Positions 52,863 to 61,617 of a stretch of DNA of 64,000 nucleotides are shown here, piece by piece. Position 1 is the stretch's first letter, and every line of letters begins with the position of its first letter. The notes under the pieces are model-generated. The model did no database searches. It worked only from the letters and a program-made list of their open reading frames with translations, and had not been told where the DNA came from. The position numbers and the translations under genes were made by a program. This stretch comes from Halosolutus amylolyticus (lineage in GTDB: Archaea > Halobacteriota > Halobacteria > Halobacteriales > Natrialbaceae): assembly GCF_023566055.1 (NCBI RefSeq), contig NZ_JALIQP010000002.1:558001-622000 (forward strand), given 5' to 3'.

Positions 52863-53432
52863 ATGCCTGGCGAGAACGGCGCGTGGACCGACGACGGCCG
52901 ACGACCCGCGCTGGGACCGGAAGTCGGGACCCCGCTCGCGGAAGCGATCGTCGACGACTTGCCGGAGGGGCGCGCACTCGACCTCGCGACCGGTGAGGGC
53001 CACGTTGCGAGCCTGCTCGCCGACCGTGGCTGGGACGTCCACGCCGTCGACGTTTCGCGGGCCATGCTCGACCGGGCCCGCGAGCGCCGGGCCGACCGAT
53101 CGGAATCCGACGGCCGGCCGGGATCGATCGACTGGATCCTCGCCGACGTCGACAGCTACTGTTTTCCCGAATCGGTCTACGACGTCGTGACGATCCGGTT
53201 CTTCGACGCCCGCGATCGGCTGGGCGCCGTCAAGACTGCCCTCGCGCCCGGCGGTGCGCTGGTCTACGAACACCACCTGCAGTCGAACGCGGCGGGCAGG
53301 TCCGGCAACCAGTACCGGTTCGAACCGAACGAATTGCTCGACGCCTGCGCGGACCTGTCCGTCCGGTACTACGCCGAGGATCCCGATCGATCGCTGGTCC
53401 GACTGGTCGCGTACGCGGATCGAGAGTCGTGA
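52863..53432 (+). CDS. Class I SAM-dependent methyltransferase, TehB-like
   Basis: The 189-residue enzyme has ALDLATGEGHVA near residue 35, a VDVSRAML segment near 58 and VYDVVTIRFFDARDR near 103. It is close in form to tellurite-resistance-type methyltransferases, though no tellurite function is implied. Two further in-frame ATGs at 52836 and 52737 are possible, but 52863 begins closest to the conserved part. It converges with another methyltransferase gene, 12 bases apart. Confidence 0.75.
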   Translation: MPGENGAWTDDGRRPALGPEVGTPLAEAIVDDLPEGRALDLATGEGHVASLLADRGWDVHAVDVSRAMLDRARERRADRSESDGRPGSIDWILADVDSYCFPESVYDVVTIRFFDARDRLGAVKTALAPGGALVYEHHLQSNAAGRSGNQYRFEPNELLDACADLSVRYYAEDPDRSLVRLVAYADRES

Positions 53433-53444
53433 ATCGGGACCGCC

Positions 53445-54083
53445 TCACCGATCGGTGGGCCGAAACGCCCTGAACGTGACCCGATCGAGATCGATCGAAC
53501 GGGTTTCGACGAACCCCGAGCCGGAGAGGACGTGATCCCAGCGGCGTTTGTACAGGGCGAGCCCGTCGACGGTCGTCTCGTGAATTTCGTCGGCTGGACG
53601 GGTCCGATCGTCGTCGGGGTCGGCCGGTTCGATCTCGGCAGTGACGAGCAACTCGGCAGTCACCCGCTCCAGGTCGTCTACCAGCCAGTCACAGGACGGA
53701 TGCAGGTGCTGGAGCGTCTCGACCGAGTAGACGACGTCGAACTGGTCGTCGTCGAACGAGGGAACGACGGACTCGATCGATCCGTGGTGAAAGGTTCCCG
53801 TCGCCGCGAGGTCGGGATAGGTCCGTTCCATCACGTCGAACGCGTCGTCGTTGACGTCGATCCCCGCGAGATTCGCGTACCCGTGGTCGGCGAGGTGTGC
53901 GAGGTGCCGGCCCGAGCTACAGCCGAGTTCCAGCACGGCGGCGGTTCGATCGACGCGATCGTCGAGCAGGGCCCGGAGCCGTTCGCTTCGCTCGTCGGGC
54001 CCGTAGTACGCGTAGTACGCTGGCGAGTAGGCCCGCGAGCGATCCGCCCATCGGCGTCGAACGTCGTCTGCATCCTGCGTCAT
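53445..54083 (-). CDS. Class I SAM-dependent methyltransferase
   Basis: The 212-residue methyltransferase carries LELGCSSGRH near residue 52, GIDVNDDAFD near 74 and FDVVYSVETLQHLH near 115. It is of the generic methyltransferase type with unknown acceptor. It converges on the TehB-like gene 12 bases away, and nothing links the two functionally beyond position. Confidence 0.8.
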   Translation of the reverse strand: MTQDADDVRRRWADRSRAYSPAYYAYYGPDERSERLRALLDDRVDRTAAVLELGCSSGRHLAHLADHGYANLAGIDVNDDAFDVMERTYPDLAATGTFHHGSIESVVPSFDDDQFDVVYSVETLQHLHPSCDWLVDDLERVTAELLVTAEIEPADPDDDRTRPADEIHETTVDGLALYKRRWDHVLSGSGFVETRSIDLDRVTFRAFRPTDR

Positions 54084-54309
54084 GTAGTGGTGAGTGCTGC
54101 TGGGTCGTCATCGACGCGCTCCTGGTCGAGGATGGCAGCCGGGCCGCTCAGCTACCGGATCGTCGGAATCCCCGGTCCGTTCTCCGCTGCGGGGATCGAT
54201 GCGGGTACTCGTTTCGATCGCCGACCGCCAGTCCGCCGCGCTGGTCGTCGCATCGTCCGGGCGATCCCGCTTTCGACCGAACGGCCGGCGGGCCGCCGTC
54301 GAATCGCCG

Positions 54310-54504
54310 CTAGAGGCGCTCGAGGTTGGTCGCCCGTGGCCCCTTGTCCGCCTGTTCGATCTCGAACTCGACTTCCTGCCCTTCTTCGAGGTCGGGGCCG
54401 CCGACGTCTTCCATGTGGAAGAAGACGTCGTCGTCGATCTCGTCCGTTTCGATGAAGCCGTAGCCGCCTGTGTCGTTGAAAAACGCGACCGTACCGGTTG
54501 GCAT
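54310..54504 (-). CDS. cspA: Cold-shock domain protein
   Basis: The 64-residue protein is a single cold-shock domain with RNP1 GGYGFIE near residue 12-18 and RNP2 DVFFHMED near 28. It binds single-stranded nucleic acid. A GGAGG sequence about nine bases before the ATG at 54504 chooses this start; another at 54519 would overlap the Shine-Dalgarno. Two TATA-like words upstream suggest strong expression. Confidence 0.9.
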   Translation of the reverse strand: MPTGTVAFFNDTGGYGFIETDEIDDDVFFHMEDVGGPDLEEGQEVEFEIEQADKGPRATNLERL

Positions 54505-54540
54505 TACAGGTTCCTCCACCTCGTGGGAACAGTCCCGTAC

Positions 54541-54580
54541 TCATATACCTGCATGTGGCACGTGCTACGGGTATATAACA
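54541..54580 (-). promoter_or_regulatory. Promoter region of the cold-shock gene
   Basis: On the minus strand TGTTATATAC (54571-54580) and GGTATATGA (54541-54549) are TATA-like. The first would give a leader of about 40 bases and the second a short one. The sequence between them holds the palindrome GCACGTGC. Confidence 0.5.
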
Positions 54581-54703
54581 GGGCGAGCATTCGATGGGTC
54601 CCGATCGCCGGCCACGGAGGCGAACGAAAACGCAGACACATCGCTCACGAGCGAGGTGTCGAGACACGTCGCGAACGGGGTATCCCGCACGTGAGTCCGA
54701 TCG

Positions 54704-54883
54704 TCACCCGCCCCACTCGCCGGCGAGGTCGCCGGCGAGATTGCCCCGCCACTGGTCGAAACTGGTTTCGCAGGTCGCGTTCTCGTCGATGTGGTCGATG
54801 AATCCAACGCCGGGGCTAGACAGTTCGTCGCCACAGAACGGGCAGGTACCGGGATCGGACCAGTTCGTCGTGTTCACGGACAT
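54704..54883 (-). CDS. Small zinc-finger protein with CPFCG motif (59 aa)
   Basis: The protein begins MSVNTTNWSDPGTCPFCGDEL and has a second cysteine in DENATCETSF, followed by a tryptophan-containing acidic helix. It is a haloarchaeal miniature zinc-finger protein with a CPxCG start. TATAAATC on the opposite strand near 54911-54920 gives AGATTTATAT as the minus-strand TATA, about 28 bases upstream of the ATG. Confidence 0.7.
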   Translation of the reverse strand: MSVNTTNWSDPGTCPFCGDELSSPGVGFIDHIDENATCETSFDQWRGNLAGDLAGEWGG

Positions 54884-55114
54884 CGTGTGTGGAAGGACCC
54901 GGAACAGAAATATAAATCTAATCGGTAAATATATAATATACCTATTATGCGATAATGTGCCATAATCATTTGGTCAGTTTTGGCTGGCCGTGCCGGAGCG
55001 ACTCGGGCATTCAGAGCCGAGCGGTACAGTCGATCGGGACGTATCCGCCTCGGATTTCGAGCACCGCCCCCTTACGGACCGCAGTTTCTTGCCAGTTCGG
55101 AGAGACCATCGAAC

Positions 55115-55579
55115 ATGACCACGGCACAGTTCGATAGCTTCGATCACGAATCGCACATGCGCCGGGCGATCGAACTCGCTCGATCGGCCGTCGACCGGGG
55201 CGATCGGCCGTTCGGCTCCGTCCTCGTTCGCGACGACGAAATCGTCATGGAGGCCTCGAACCGCGTCCTGACCGAGGACGACGTTCGCCGACACCCGGAA
55301 CTCCACCTCGCCTACCGCGCCCGTCGGAAACTCGATCCCACAGCGCGGACGGAGACTGCGATGTACACCAGCACCGAGCCGTGTCCGATGTGTGCCGGCG
55401 GCCTCCGGTACGCCGGACTCGGGCGCGTCGTCTACAGCGTCGGGGGCGACGAGATCGAGGCGTTCACCGGTCGGGAGACGCCGGTCCGATCGGCCGCCGT
55501 CCTCGAGGGCGTCACCGAGGTCGTCGGGCCCGTGCTGAACGAGGCGGGACGGCGACTCCACGAGGAGTTCGACTGGTAA
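55115..55579 (+). CDS. Nucleoside deaminase-like protein
   Basis: The 154-residue protein has the cytidine-deaminase-like zinc site HPELHLAYRA with HxE near residue 66-68 and PCPMCAGG near 88-95. It resembles the guanine/tRNA-adenosine deaminase group. The substrate is uncertain; length and motif suggest nucleoside or guanine deamination. The ATG at 55115 is preceded by AT-rich promoter DNA. Confidence 0.82.
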   Translation: MTTAQFDSFDHESHMRRAIELARSAVDRGDRPFGSVLVRDDEIVMEASNRVLTEDDVRRHPELHLAYRARRKLDPTARTETAMYTSTEPCPMCAGGLRYAGLGRVVYSVGGDEIEAFTGRETPVRSAAVLEGVTEVVGPVLNEAGRRLHEEFDW

Positions 55580-55607
55580 TCGATCGCGGCGCGACGTCCG
55601 CGACGCC

Positions 55608-56012
55608 TCACCGGTTCTCCGCGAGAGCCACGCCGAGAACGCCGCCGAGAACGCTCAAGCCGACCGTGAGCGCCGCAACGAACAGTAACGCGAAGATAGC
55701 AATCACGCCGAACCCGGCCGGTCCAACGCCGAGAAGCATGAAGAACACGACGAAGGCGAACGCCGAGTACGGGACGACCATCACCAGTCCGGCGATCGCT
55801 CCCACCGTCAGCCCATCGTTCGTCTCGCCACCCTCGAGATAGCCGGCGATCGCGCCGCCAGCGATCGTCGAGACGAGCGGGACGAACGAGAGGATCACGC
55901 CGGCGAGGCCGCCGATCAGACCGTTGAGGACGGTACCGAACCCGTCGTCGGTCCGCTGGTGATCGTCGATCGGAGGGGCGCCGAAATCGGAATCGGAAGG
56001 CTCGGGAACCAT
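55608..56012 (-). CDS. DUF5518 membrane protein
   Basis: The 134-residue protein has about four hydrophobic helices, each rich in Gly and Ala (GLIGGLAGVILSFVPLV, then TIAGGAIAGYL), with an acidic N-terminal start. It fits DUF5518, haloarchaeal membrane proteins of unknown role. It is convergent with the deaminase gene 28 bases away. Confidence 0.78.
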   Translation of the reverse strand: MVPEPSDSDFGAPPIDDHQRTDDGFGTVLNGLIGGLAGVILSFVPLVSTIAGGAIAGYLEGGETNDGLTVGAIAGLVMVVPYSAFAFVVFFMLLGVGPAGFGVIAIFALLFVAALTVGLSVLGGVLGVALAENR

Positions 56013-56070
56013 ACCATCGACTACGGCCCCCGAGATGAAAAGTGTTGGAGTCTGACACCGGGCGTTCGGG

Positions 56071-56532
56071 TCACTCGAGCACAGTACCGTGTTCGTCGAT
56101 CTCGCCCTCGACGATCCGAGTCGAAGAGATGCGCTCGCCGTCGTCGGCGAGCACGTACGGGGCCACGATCCCCGTAAGCGGGTCGAAGCCGCGATCCCTG
56201 CGCTCCTCGTTTATCGCCACGAGTTCGTCCGCAGTCTCGGGCGAGACGACCAGCGCGTCGATCGACGGATCGTCCGTCACGATATCGTGGGGATCCGTGA
56301 GCGTCCTGATCGTCACGTCACGGTCCCACTCGTCGATCGCCGCGAACGCCGCGGAGACCGATCGCTCACGGGCCTCGTACGCTGGGACGGAGCGCGATCG
56401 GGACGCGTTCGCGAGTGTATCGCTCGTCAGGCCAACGACCACGCCGTCCTCGCCGAACCGGAGCGCGTGTTCGAACAACAGGCGGTGACCGTCGTGAATC
56501 GGCCCGAACGTACCGGCGACTGCGACGCGCAT
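56071..56532 (-). CDS. coaD: Archaeal phosphopantetheine adenylyltransferase
   Basis: The 153-residue protein has the nucleotidyltransferase motifs GTFGPIHDGHRLLF near residue 7 (HxGH) and ISSTRIVEGEID near 133. It makes dephospho-CoA from phosphopantetheine and ATP. Archaeal CoaD differs from bacterial in length and is used in all haloarchaea. The ATG at 56532 gives the motif at the expected place. No other CoA gene is adjacent. Confidence 0.9.
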   Translation of the reverse strand: MRVAVAGTFGPIHDGHRLLFEHALRFGEDGVVVGLTSDTLANASRSRSVPAYEARERSVSAAFAAIDEWDRDVTIRTLTDPHDIVTDDPSIDALVVSPETADELVAINEERRDRGFDPLTGIVAPYVLADDGERISSTRIVEGEIDEHGTVLE

Positions 56533-57070
56533 ACCTCGAGCGACGGTGCCGAGCCACAAGAAGCGCGTGGCATTCGGGCGGTGACCGCGCGGGAACGGAA
56601 GTAGCAGATCCGGCCCGGATGCCGTCGGTTCGGGGTGATAAAACAACCGGACGAAACCACGATCTGGAGCCGAACGAGAGCACGTTCCGCAGTCGTCAAG
56701 CCCTGGTGTCGTTCACGACCACACTTGCGTGCGGTCGCTACTGGGCCGTGACACCGATCCACGACGTGGATCGATCGTGGACCGCGGTCGTCTCCGTCGA
56801 GGGAGACCTCGGTTCCGCGTGACCGGAGCGTTGGTTGTCCCTCGCATCCGGTTCGACGACGTCGAACCGAATCGTTCGGTGTCTCCTCGTGGCTTCGCCC
56901 GCTACACTATGTGCTACGGTACCAAGGGACATAACGGTTTCCCAGGTTGCGTGCCCGACAGGTCAGAATCGAAGACGGCGGCGCCACAGAAACGAGTCGG
57001 GGTCAGCGAGAGCCTCGAGTCGGGCTGGCCGAACGACGGGGCTTATCACTGTGACCGCCCGACGACCGGT
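56533..57070. other. 538-bp gap with no supported gene
   Basis: No confident coding region or RNA was seen. A short frame at 56619-56822 on the plus strand would encode 67 residues (TTLACGRYWAVTP in the middle), but it has no family match and weak context. The plus-strand DNA near 56900-56960 contains promoter-like words before the aldo/keto reductase start. Confidence 0.4.
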
Positions 57071-57835
57071 ATGCACCTCCCGCCGATCGGACTCGGGACC
57101 ATGGGAATCGAAGAGTCCAACGTGATCGAGACGGCTCTCGACGTCGGCTACCGGCACCTCGACACGGCCAGGATCTACGAGAACGAACGCGTCGTCGGGG
57201 CGGGGCTGGCAGCGAGCGACGTCCCTCGTGAGGACGTGACCGTCGCGACGAAACTCTGGGTCGACGACCTCGACCCCGAGCGCGTTCGACCGGCCACGGA
57301 GGAGAGCCTCGATCGACTCGGCCTCGATCGGCTGGACCTCCTGTACGTCCACCGGCCACGTGGCTCGTACGAGCCCTCGACAACGCTGCCGGCCCTCGAC
57401 GCGCTCGTCGAGGACGGTCTCGTCTCGTCGATCGGGCTCTCGAACTTCACGGTCGACCAGGTCGCGACCGCCCGGGACCACCTCGACGCGCCCGTGGCGG
57501 CCCACCAGGTCGAACGCCATCCGCTGTTCGCGCGGGACGCGGTCCTCGCAGACGCCCGGTCGAACGGCTACCCGCTGGTCGCGTACTCGCCGCTGGCTGG
57601 CGGTCGCGTCGGGGACGTCCCTGCCGTGCAGGCGGTCGCCGACAAACACGACGCCACGCCCGAATCGGTCGCGATCGCCTGGCTCGCCGGCACCGACGGC
57701 GTCGTCACGGTCCCGAAAGCCTCCTCACGCGCACACCTGGAGTCGAACCTGGCCGCCGCCGACCTCGACCTGGACGCCGACGACCGGGCGCGGATGGCGT
57801 CGATCGATCGGGAGGAGGAACTGTTTCCGGAGTAG
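57071..57835 (+). CDS. Aldo/keto reductase
   Basis: The 254-residue reductase has the four catalytic residues of the family: the Asp in DTARIYENE near residue 36, Tyr in the same motif, Lys in VATKLW near 58 and His in YVHRPRG near 95. The NADPH site KASSRAHLE lies near 214. Substrates are likely small aldehydes or ketones. Upstream in-frame starts extend into non-conserved DNA, so ATG 57071 is used. Confidence 0.88.
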   Translation: MHLPPIGLGTMGIEESNVIETALDVGYRHLDTARIYENERVVGAGLAASDVPREDVTVATKLWVDDLDPERVRPATEESLDRLGLDRLDLLYVHRPRGSYEPSTTLPALDALVEDGLVSSIGLSNFTVDQVATARDHLDAPVAAHQVERHPLFARDAVLADARSNGYPLVAYSPLAGGRVGDVPAVQAVADKHDATPESVAIAWLAGTDGVVTVPKASSRAHLESNLAAADLDLDADDRARMASIDREEELFPE

Positions 57836-58168
57836 GGAGGACGGACGGGCGTGTCGGCGCGGTCGGTACCACTGGGCGATCGATCCCGTAGACTCAGTCC
57901 TCCGCGACTGACGTCACGGGTTCCGCCGTGGGGCCGCCGTGACCAGGCCAGAAGACGGCTCGCTTGCGCCGTCGAGAGGGGCGCCGGCTCCGGATCCGAC
58001 GGCTGGCGCAGAATTCGGGCGAGCGGGCGACCCAGTCGCAACCAGTTCGATCGCTTGCACCCGCTGAGCACCGCGCAACAGGTGCACGTGCATCAGCGAT
58101 TGCTCAGAATTCACGAGATGCGTACACGTTCCTTCGACTCGTAGCGATCAGTGCCGGGAGGCGTATCC
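57836..58168. other. 333-bp gap with no supported gene
   Basis: The stretch is high-GC and holds only short shadow frames on both strands; no TATA-led gene or RNA was seen. Its right end carries the GGGAGG ribosome-binding sequence of the following DUF1059 gene at 58156-58161. Confidence 0.4.
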
Positions 58169-58402
58169 ATGACAAACGACCTGCAATCGGAAGACAGCAC
58201 GACGGCGCTCCAGGTAGCATGTGACACGGAAATTTCGGGCTGTGTCTTTCTCGTGCGTACCGAGGAGGACGACAGGGATCGACTGCTGGAAATCACACAG
58301 GAGCACGTCAAAGAACAGCACGGAGAGGACGTTAGCCTCGACGAAATCGAAGCTCAGCACGTGAAGACGGTCGAGGTCGAACACGGAGGACAGGATCGAT
58401 GA
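58169..58402 (+). CDS. DUF1059 domain protein (77 aa)
   Basis: The small protein has the DUF1059 pattern CVFLVRTEEDDRDRLLEITQEHVKEQHGEDVSLDEIE in parts, residues about 25-60. Such proteins are linked to metal binding but lack a settled role. The ATG at 58169 has a good GGGAGG ribosome-binding site seven bases upstream, which excludes the GTG at 58151. Its stop overlaps the next gene by four bases. Confidence 0.78.
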   Translation: MTNDLQSEDSTTALQVACDTEISGCVFLVRTEEDDRDRLLEITQEHVKEQHGEDVSLDEIEAQHVKTVEVEHGGQDR

Positions 58403-58941
58403 GTCTCGATCAAGCGACGGCTGATCGGCATCGAACCGCGCACGAACTCGATCGCGGAACGCGGATCGGTTCGCTCCTGATGGCGTTCGCGGGCGTCGCC
58501 TTCGTCGGCTACGGCGTCGTCTTTCTCGTCAGGACGTTCTTCGGGAGCGGGTTCGAACTCGGCGTCGCAACCCTGAACGGGGTGACACCGGCGGAACTCG
58601 ACGCGATCGATCCGGCGATCATGCACTACATCAACCACCTGCACGTCGCGACGGCGGCGTTTATCATCGCCACCGGGATCGCCATTACGGCGCTCTCGTG
58701 GTACGGCGTCCGCGGCGGGCACCTGTGGGCGTGGGCGACGGCGATCGTCAGCGCCGTAGTTGGCCTGGCGATCGCCCTCCCGATGCACTACGCCGACCTC
58801 TTCGCCCACGACTGGGTGACACACCTCGGCCCCATCTACCTCGCGACGATCGTGTTCGTGGTCGGCGCCGTCCTCGCCTACCCGGGGGGCGAATCCGATC
58901 CCCGGACGGCGGAAACTGGCGAGGAGTCCGGATCGACCTGA
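58399..58941 (+). CDS. Four-helix membrane protein coupled to DUF1059 (180 aa)
   Basis: Four hydrophobic helices lie at about residues 25-47, 75-98, 103-130 and 140-158, with histidines in HYINHLHVAT and ADLFAHDW. The family was not recognised. The ATG overlaps the DUF1059 stop by four bases (ATGA), so they are one operon. Confidence 0.75.
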   Translation: MSLDQATADRHRTAHELDRGTRIGSLLMAFAGVAFVGYGVVFLVRTFFGSGFELGVATLNGVTPAELDAIDPAIMHYINHLHVATAAFIIATGIAITALSWYGVRGGHLWAWATAIVSAVVGLAIALPMHYADLFAHDWVTHLGPIYLATIVFVVGAVLAYPGGESDPRTAETGEESGST

Positions 58942-59244
58942 TCGCCGGCTTTTGGGCGTCCGTCGATCGGGTGGGCCTCGTTGCTGCCCCCGGTTTCTCT
59001 CGCCCGCGGCGATCGAATCCGGTATCTCTCAGCCGCGAGACCGGTGCCCGGGGCTTCGGCGTCGGGGCGACGTGTGTCCGGATGGCCGAGACGATCGACG
59101 CGCCGAGCCGCGTCCCGGACAGGACGCTCGATTGCAGGCCGTGATTGCCGGTCACCGTCTGCAAACCGGTCACCGGCCGGACGAGTCCCACCGGATACCT
59201 ACATGATCGTTCCTGCTGTTTCCACCTGTGAAAGGTGATACCGT
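58942..59244. other. 303-bp gap with paired direct repeats
   Basis: No gene was seen. CCGGTCACCG occurs twice, at 59148-59157 and 59166-59175, 18 bases apart, a spacing close to two helical turns, upstream of the FAD oxidoreductase. It could be a binding site for a dimeric regulator. AGGTGAT at 59233-59239 is that gene's ribosome-binding site. Confidence 0.4.
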
Positions 59245-60636
59245 ATGGCAACCTACGTAGGAGACAGTATCGAGGCAACCGTCGACCGATTACAGGACGA
59301 GTTCCGGGGTGACCTGATCGAACCCGACGATCCGGAGTACGACGACGCACGTGCGATCTACAACGCGATGATCGACAAGCGGCCGGGGCTGATCGCCCGC
59401 TGTACCGACGTCGCGGACGTGATCGAGGCCGTGACCGCCGCCCGCGAGCACGACCTCGAGATCGCGATCCGGAGCGGCGGTCACAACGGCCCGGGGCTCG
59501 CGCTGGTGGACGACGGACTGGTCGTCGACCTGTCCGAGATGACGGGGATTCAGGTCGATCCCGACGCACAGACCGTACGAGTCGAAGCCGGGTGTACCTG
59601 GGGCGACGTCGATCACGCGACCCACGCCTTCGGCCTGGCCACGGTCAGCGGCGTCGTCTCCACGACCGGCGTCGGCGGCCTGACCCTCGGGGGAGGGCAC
59701 GGCTACCTGTCCCGCAAGTACGGGCTGACGATCGACAACCTGCTGAGCGCGGACGTCGTGCTGGCCGACGGCCGACTGGTCCACGCGAGCGAAGACGAGA
59801 ATCCGGACCTGTTCTGGGCGCTTCGGGGCGGCGGCGGCAACTTCGGCGTCGTCACCTCGTTCGAGTTCCAGTTACATCCGGTCGAGACGGTCGTCGCCGG
59901 ACCGCTGTTCTGGCCGATCGAAGACCTCGAAGAGACGATGCGCTGGTACCGCGAGTGGCTGCCGGAGGCCCCGGAGGACACGTATGCCGCCTACGTCGTC
60001 GCCGAGGTTCCGGGCGATCCCTTCCCGGAGGAAATCCACGGCGAGAAGGTCTGCGGCCTCGTCTGGTGCCACCTGGGGACCGAAGCGGAGTCCGAGGCCG
60101 CGATCCAGTCGGCGCGAGACGTCGCCGACCCGCTGTTCGAACACGTCGAATCGATGCCCTATCCGACGCTCCAGGGCCTGTTCGACGATCTCTACCCGCC
60201 TGGCGATCAGTGGTACTGGAAGGGTGACTTCTTCGAGGACCTGTCCGACGAGGCGATCGCCGAGCACGAGCGCTTCGCCGAGGTGCCGACGCCACAATCG
60301 GGGATGCACCTCTACCCCATCGACGGGGCCGTCCACGACGTGGACGCAAACGAAACCGCCTGGAGCTATCGCGACGTCACCTGGTCGATGGTCATCTTTG
60401 GGGTCGATCGGGACCCCGACAAGCGCGACCTGCTCACCGAGTGGACCCGTGAGTACTGGGAGGCAGTCCACCCGCACTCGGTCGGTGCGGCGTACGTCAA
60501 TTTCATGATGGAGGAGGGCGACGACCGGATTCGGGCGACCTACGGCGACAACTACGATCGCCTGCGGGAGGTCAAGGCGCGGTACGATCCCCACAACGTC
60601 TTCCACGTGAACCAGAACGTCGAACCGTCGACGTGA
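59245..60636 (+). CDS. FAD-linked oxidoreductase (berberine-bridge-like)
   Basis: The 463-residue oxidase has the N-terminal FAD-binding (PCMH) domain with the covalent-FAD histidine in RSGGHN near residue 73-78, and a C-terminal BBE motif YDPHNVFHVNQN near 447. The second covalent link used by BBE-type enzymes, a Cys in a GG-C-PT-VG pattern, is replaced here by SGVVSTTGVGG, so the flavin is probably attached once. Substrates of haloarchaeal members are unknown. An excellent AAGGTGAT ribosome-binding site is six bases before the ATG. Confidence 0.87.
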   Translation: MATYVGDSIEATVDRLQDEFRGDLIEPDDPEYDDARAIYNAMIDKRPGLIARCTDVADVIEAVTAAREHDLEIAIRSGGHNGPGLALVDDGLVVDLSEMTGIQVDPDAQTVRVEAGCTWGDVDHATHAFGLATVSGVVSTTGVGGLTLGGGHGYLSRKYGLTIDNLLSADVVLADGRLVHASEDENPDLFWALRGGGGNFGVVTSFEFQLHPVETVVAGPLFWPIEDLEETMRWYREWLPEAPEDTYAAYVVAEVPGDPFPEEIHGEKVCGLVWCHLGTEAESEAAIQSARDVADPLFEHVESMPYPTLQGLFDDLYPPGDQWYWKGDFFEDLSDEAIAEHERFAEVPTPQSGMHLYPIDGAVHDVDANETAWSYRDVTWSMVIFGVDRDPDKRDLLTEWTREYWEAVHPHSVGAAYVNFMMEEGDDRIRATYGDNYDRLREVKARYDPHNVFHVNQNVEPST

Positions 60637-60738
60637 GTCGCCTCGATCGTGCCACGACCCGGACTCGGTCCGGAACACGACTCGTCCACGCCGGACGAAC
60701 TCGACGGAGAGTCGGCCAGCGCCGACGGTACGAAGTCG

Positions 60739-61161
60739 TCAGTACTCCGGTCGCTGGGCCTGGATGACGTCCGAGAACTGCATGTGTTCGTCGGCGAGGA
60801 GTTCGTTGAGATCGTCGAACGTGATGATCCCGACCAGTTCGCCGCTGTCGTCGCAGACCGGGAGTCGACGGACGCCGTGTTCGCTCATCAGTTCAGTCGC
60901 CCGGTAGAACCCGGCGGTGTGGTCGACGGTCGCCAGATCCTCGGACATGACGTCGCTCGCCGTCGCCTCCGACGGATCCATCCCGTCACCGATCACGCGC
61001 ATCGCGAGGTCGCGGTCGGTGACGATTCCGATCGGTTCGTCGCCGTCAGTGATCACGATACTGCCGACGTGGGATTCGTCCATCCGCGTCGCGAGTTCCT
61101 CCACGGACTCGTCTTCGGGTGCCGTTACGACGTCGCTTCGAGCAAGGTTTTCGATAGGCAT
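60739..61161 (-). CDS. CBS domain-pair protein
   Basis: The 140-residue protein consists of two CBS motifs at about residues 8-58 (EDESVEELATRMDE, then GIVTDRDLA) and 70-125 (VDHTAGFYRATELMSEHGVRRLPV, then GIITFDDL). A Bateman module probably binds an adenine nucleotide and regulates a partner that is not in view. The start at 61161 is supported by a TATA box. Confidence 0.87.
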   Translation of the reverse strand: MPIENLARSDVVTAPEDESVEELATRMDESHVGSIVITDGDEPIGIVTDRDLAMRVIGDGMDPSEATASDVMSEDLATVDHTAGFYRATELMSEHGVRRLPVCDDSGELVGIITFDDLNELLADEHMQFSDVIQAQRPEY

Positions 61162-61190
61162 GAACCCGCGTTGCTGTCCCACTGATACGG

Positions 61191-61200
61191 ATATAAACCC
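61191..61200 (-). promoter_or_regulatory. TATA box of the CBS gene
   Basis: The minus strand reads GGGTTTATAT about 30 bases before the CBS ATG at 61161, giving a short or no leader. The 61201-61410 region beyond it shows no gene. Confidence 0.55.
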
Positions 61201-61410
61201 ACGTTCCACCTCCAGGACACGGTGACTACCACACACGTTGACGGGACGACGGCGCAACCGTTGGCCGTCCGGTCCACATTTCGAGACCGGTGTCTCGCTC
61301 GGGTTCGAGGCAACTCCCGGACGCGTAGCGAGGCCGATCCGGTACGACGAGTCGTTCGACGGCGACGCCGTGGAGTCTACGCGATCGACGACCTGTGTCC
61401 ACGCCAGCGG

Positions 61411-61617
61411 TTATCGGCGCTGTTTCTGGACGCCCTGCAGAGCGTCCGACCGGGACGTGAATCCGATCCCGATCGCATCGCAGTTCAAACACTCCCAGCG
61501 GTACTCGCCCCTGAATCCACGGATCGAAACGGCACCGTCACAGTGCGGACAGCGCTTGCGCCGACGCGACTCTCGTACCCGCTCGAGAATATCGGCGATC
61601 GTCCGATTCTCGTTCAT
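61411..61617 (-). CDS. Small zinc-ribbon protein (68 aa)
   Basis: An Arg-rich start is followed by CPHCDG near residue 23 and CLNCDA near 43, a two-knuckle zinc ribbon, and a basic C-terminus ending KQRR. The basic nature suggests nucleic-acid binding. CCTATATGGG at 61641-61650 on the minus strand is a TATA-like word about 24-33 bases upstream, giving a leaderless start. Confidence 0.7.
   Translation of the reverse strand: MNENRTIADILERVRESRRRKRCPHCDGAVSIRGFRGEYRWECLNCDAIGIGFTSRSDALQGVQKQRR

Noticed and set aside
56619-56822. 67-residue frame before the aldo/keto reductase
   Set aside because: No family match, no clear promoter and no coding signature beyond an open frame; kept only as a note in the gap entry.
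57914-58114. 66-residue minus-strand frame starting MNSEQSLMHVHLL
   Set aside because: No promoter or motif and Pro/Ala-rich tail; likely chance.
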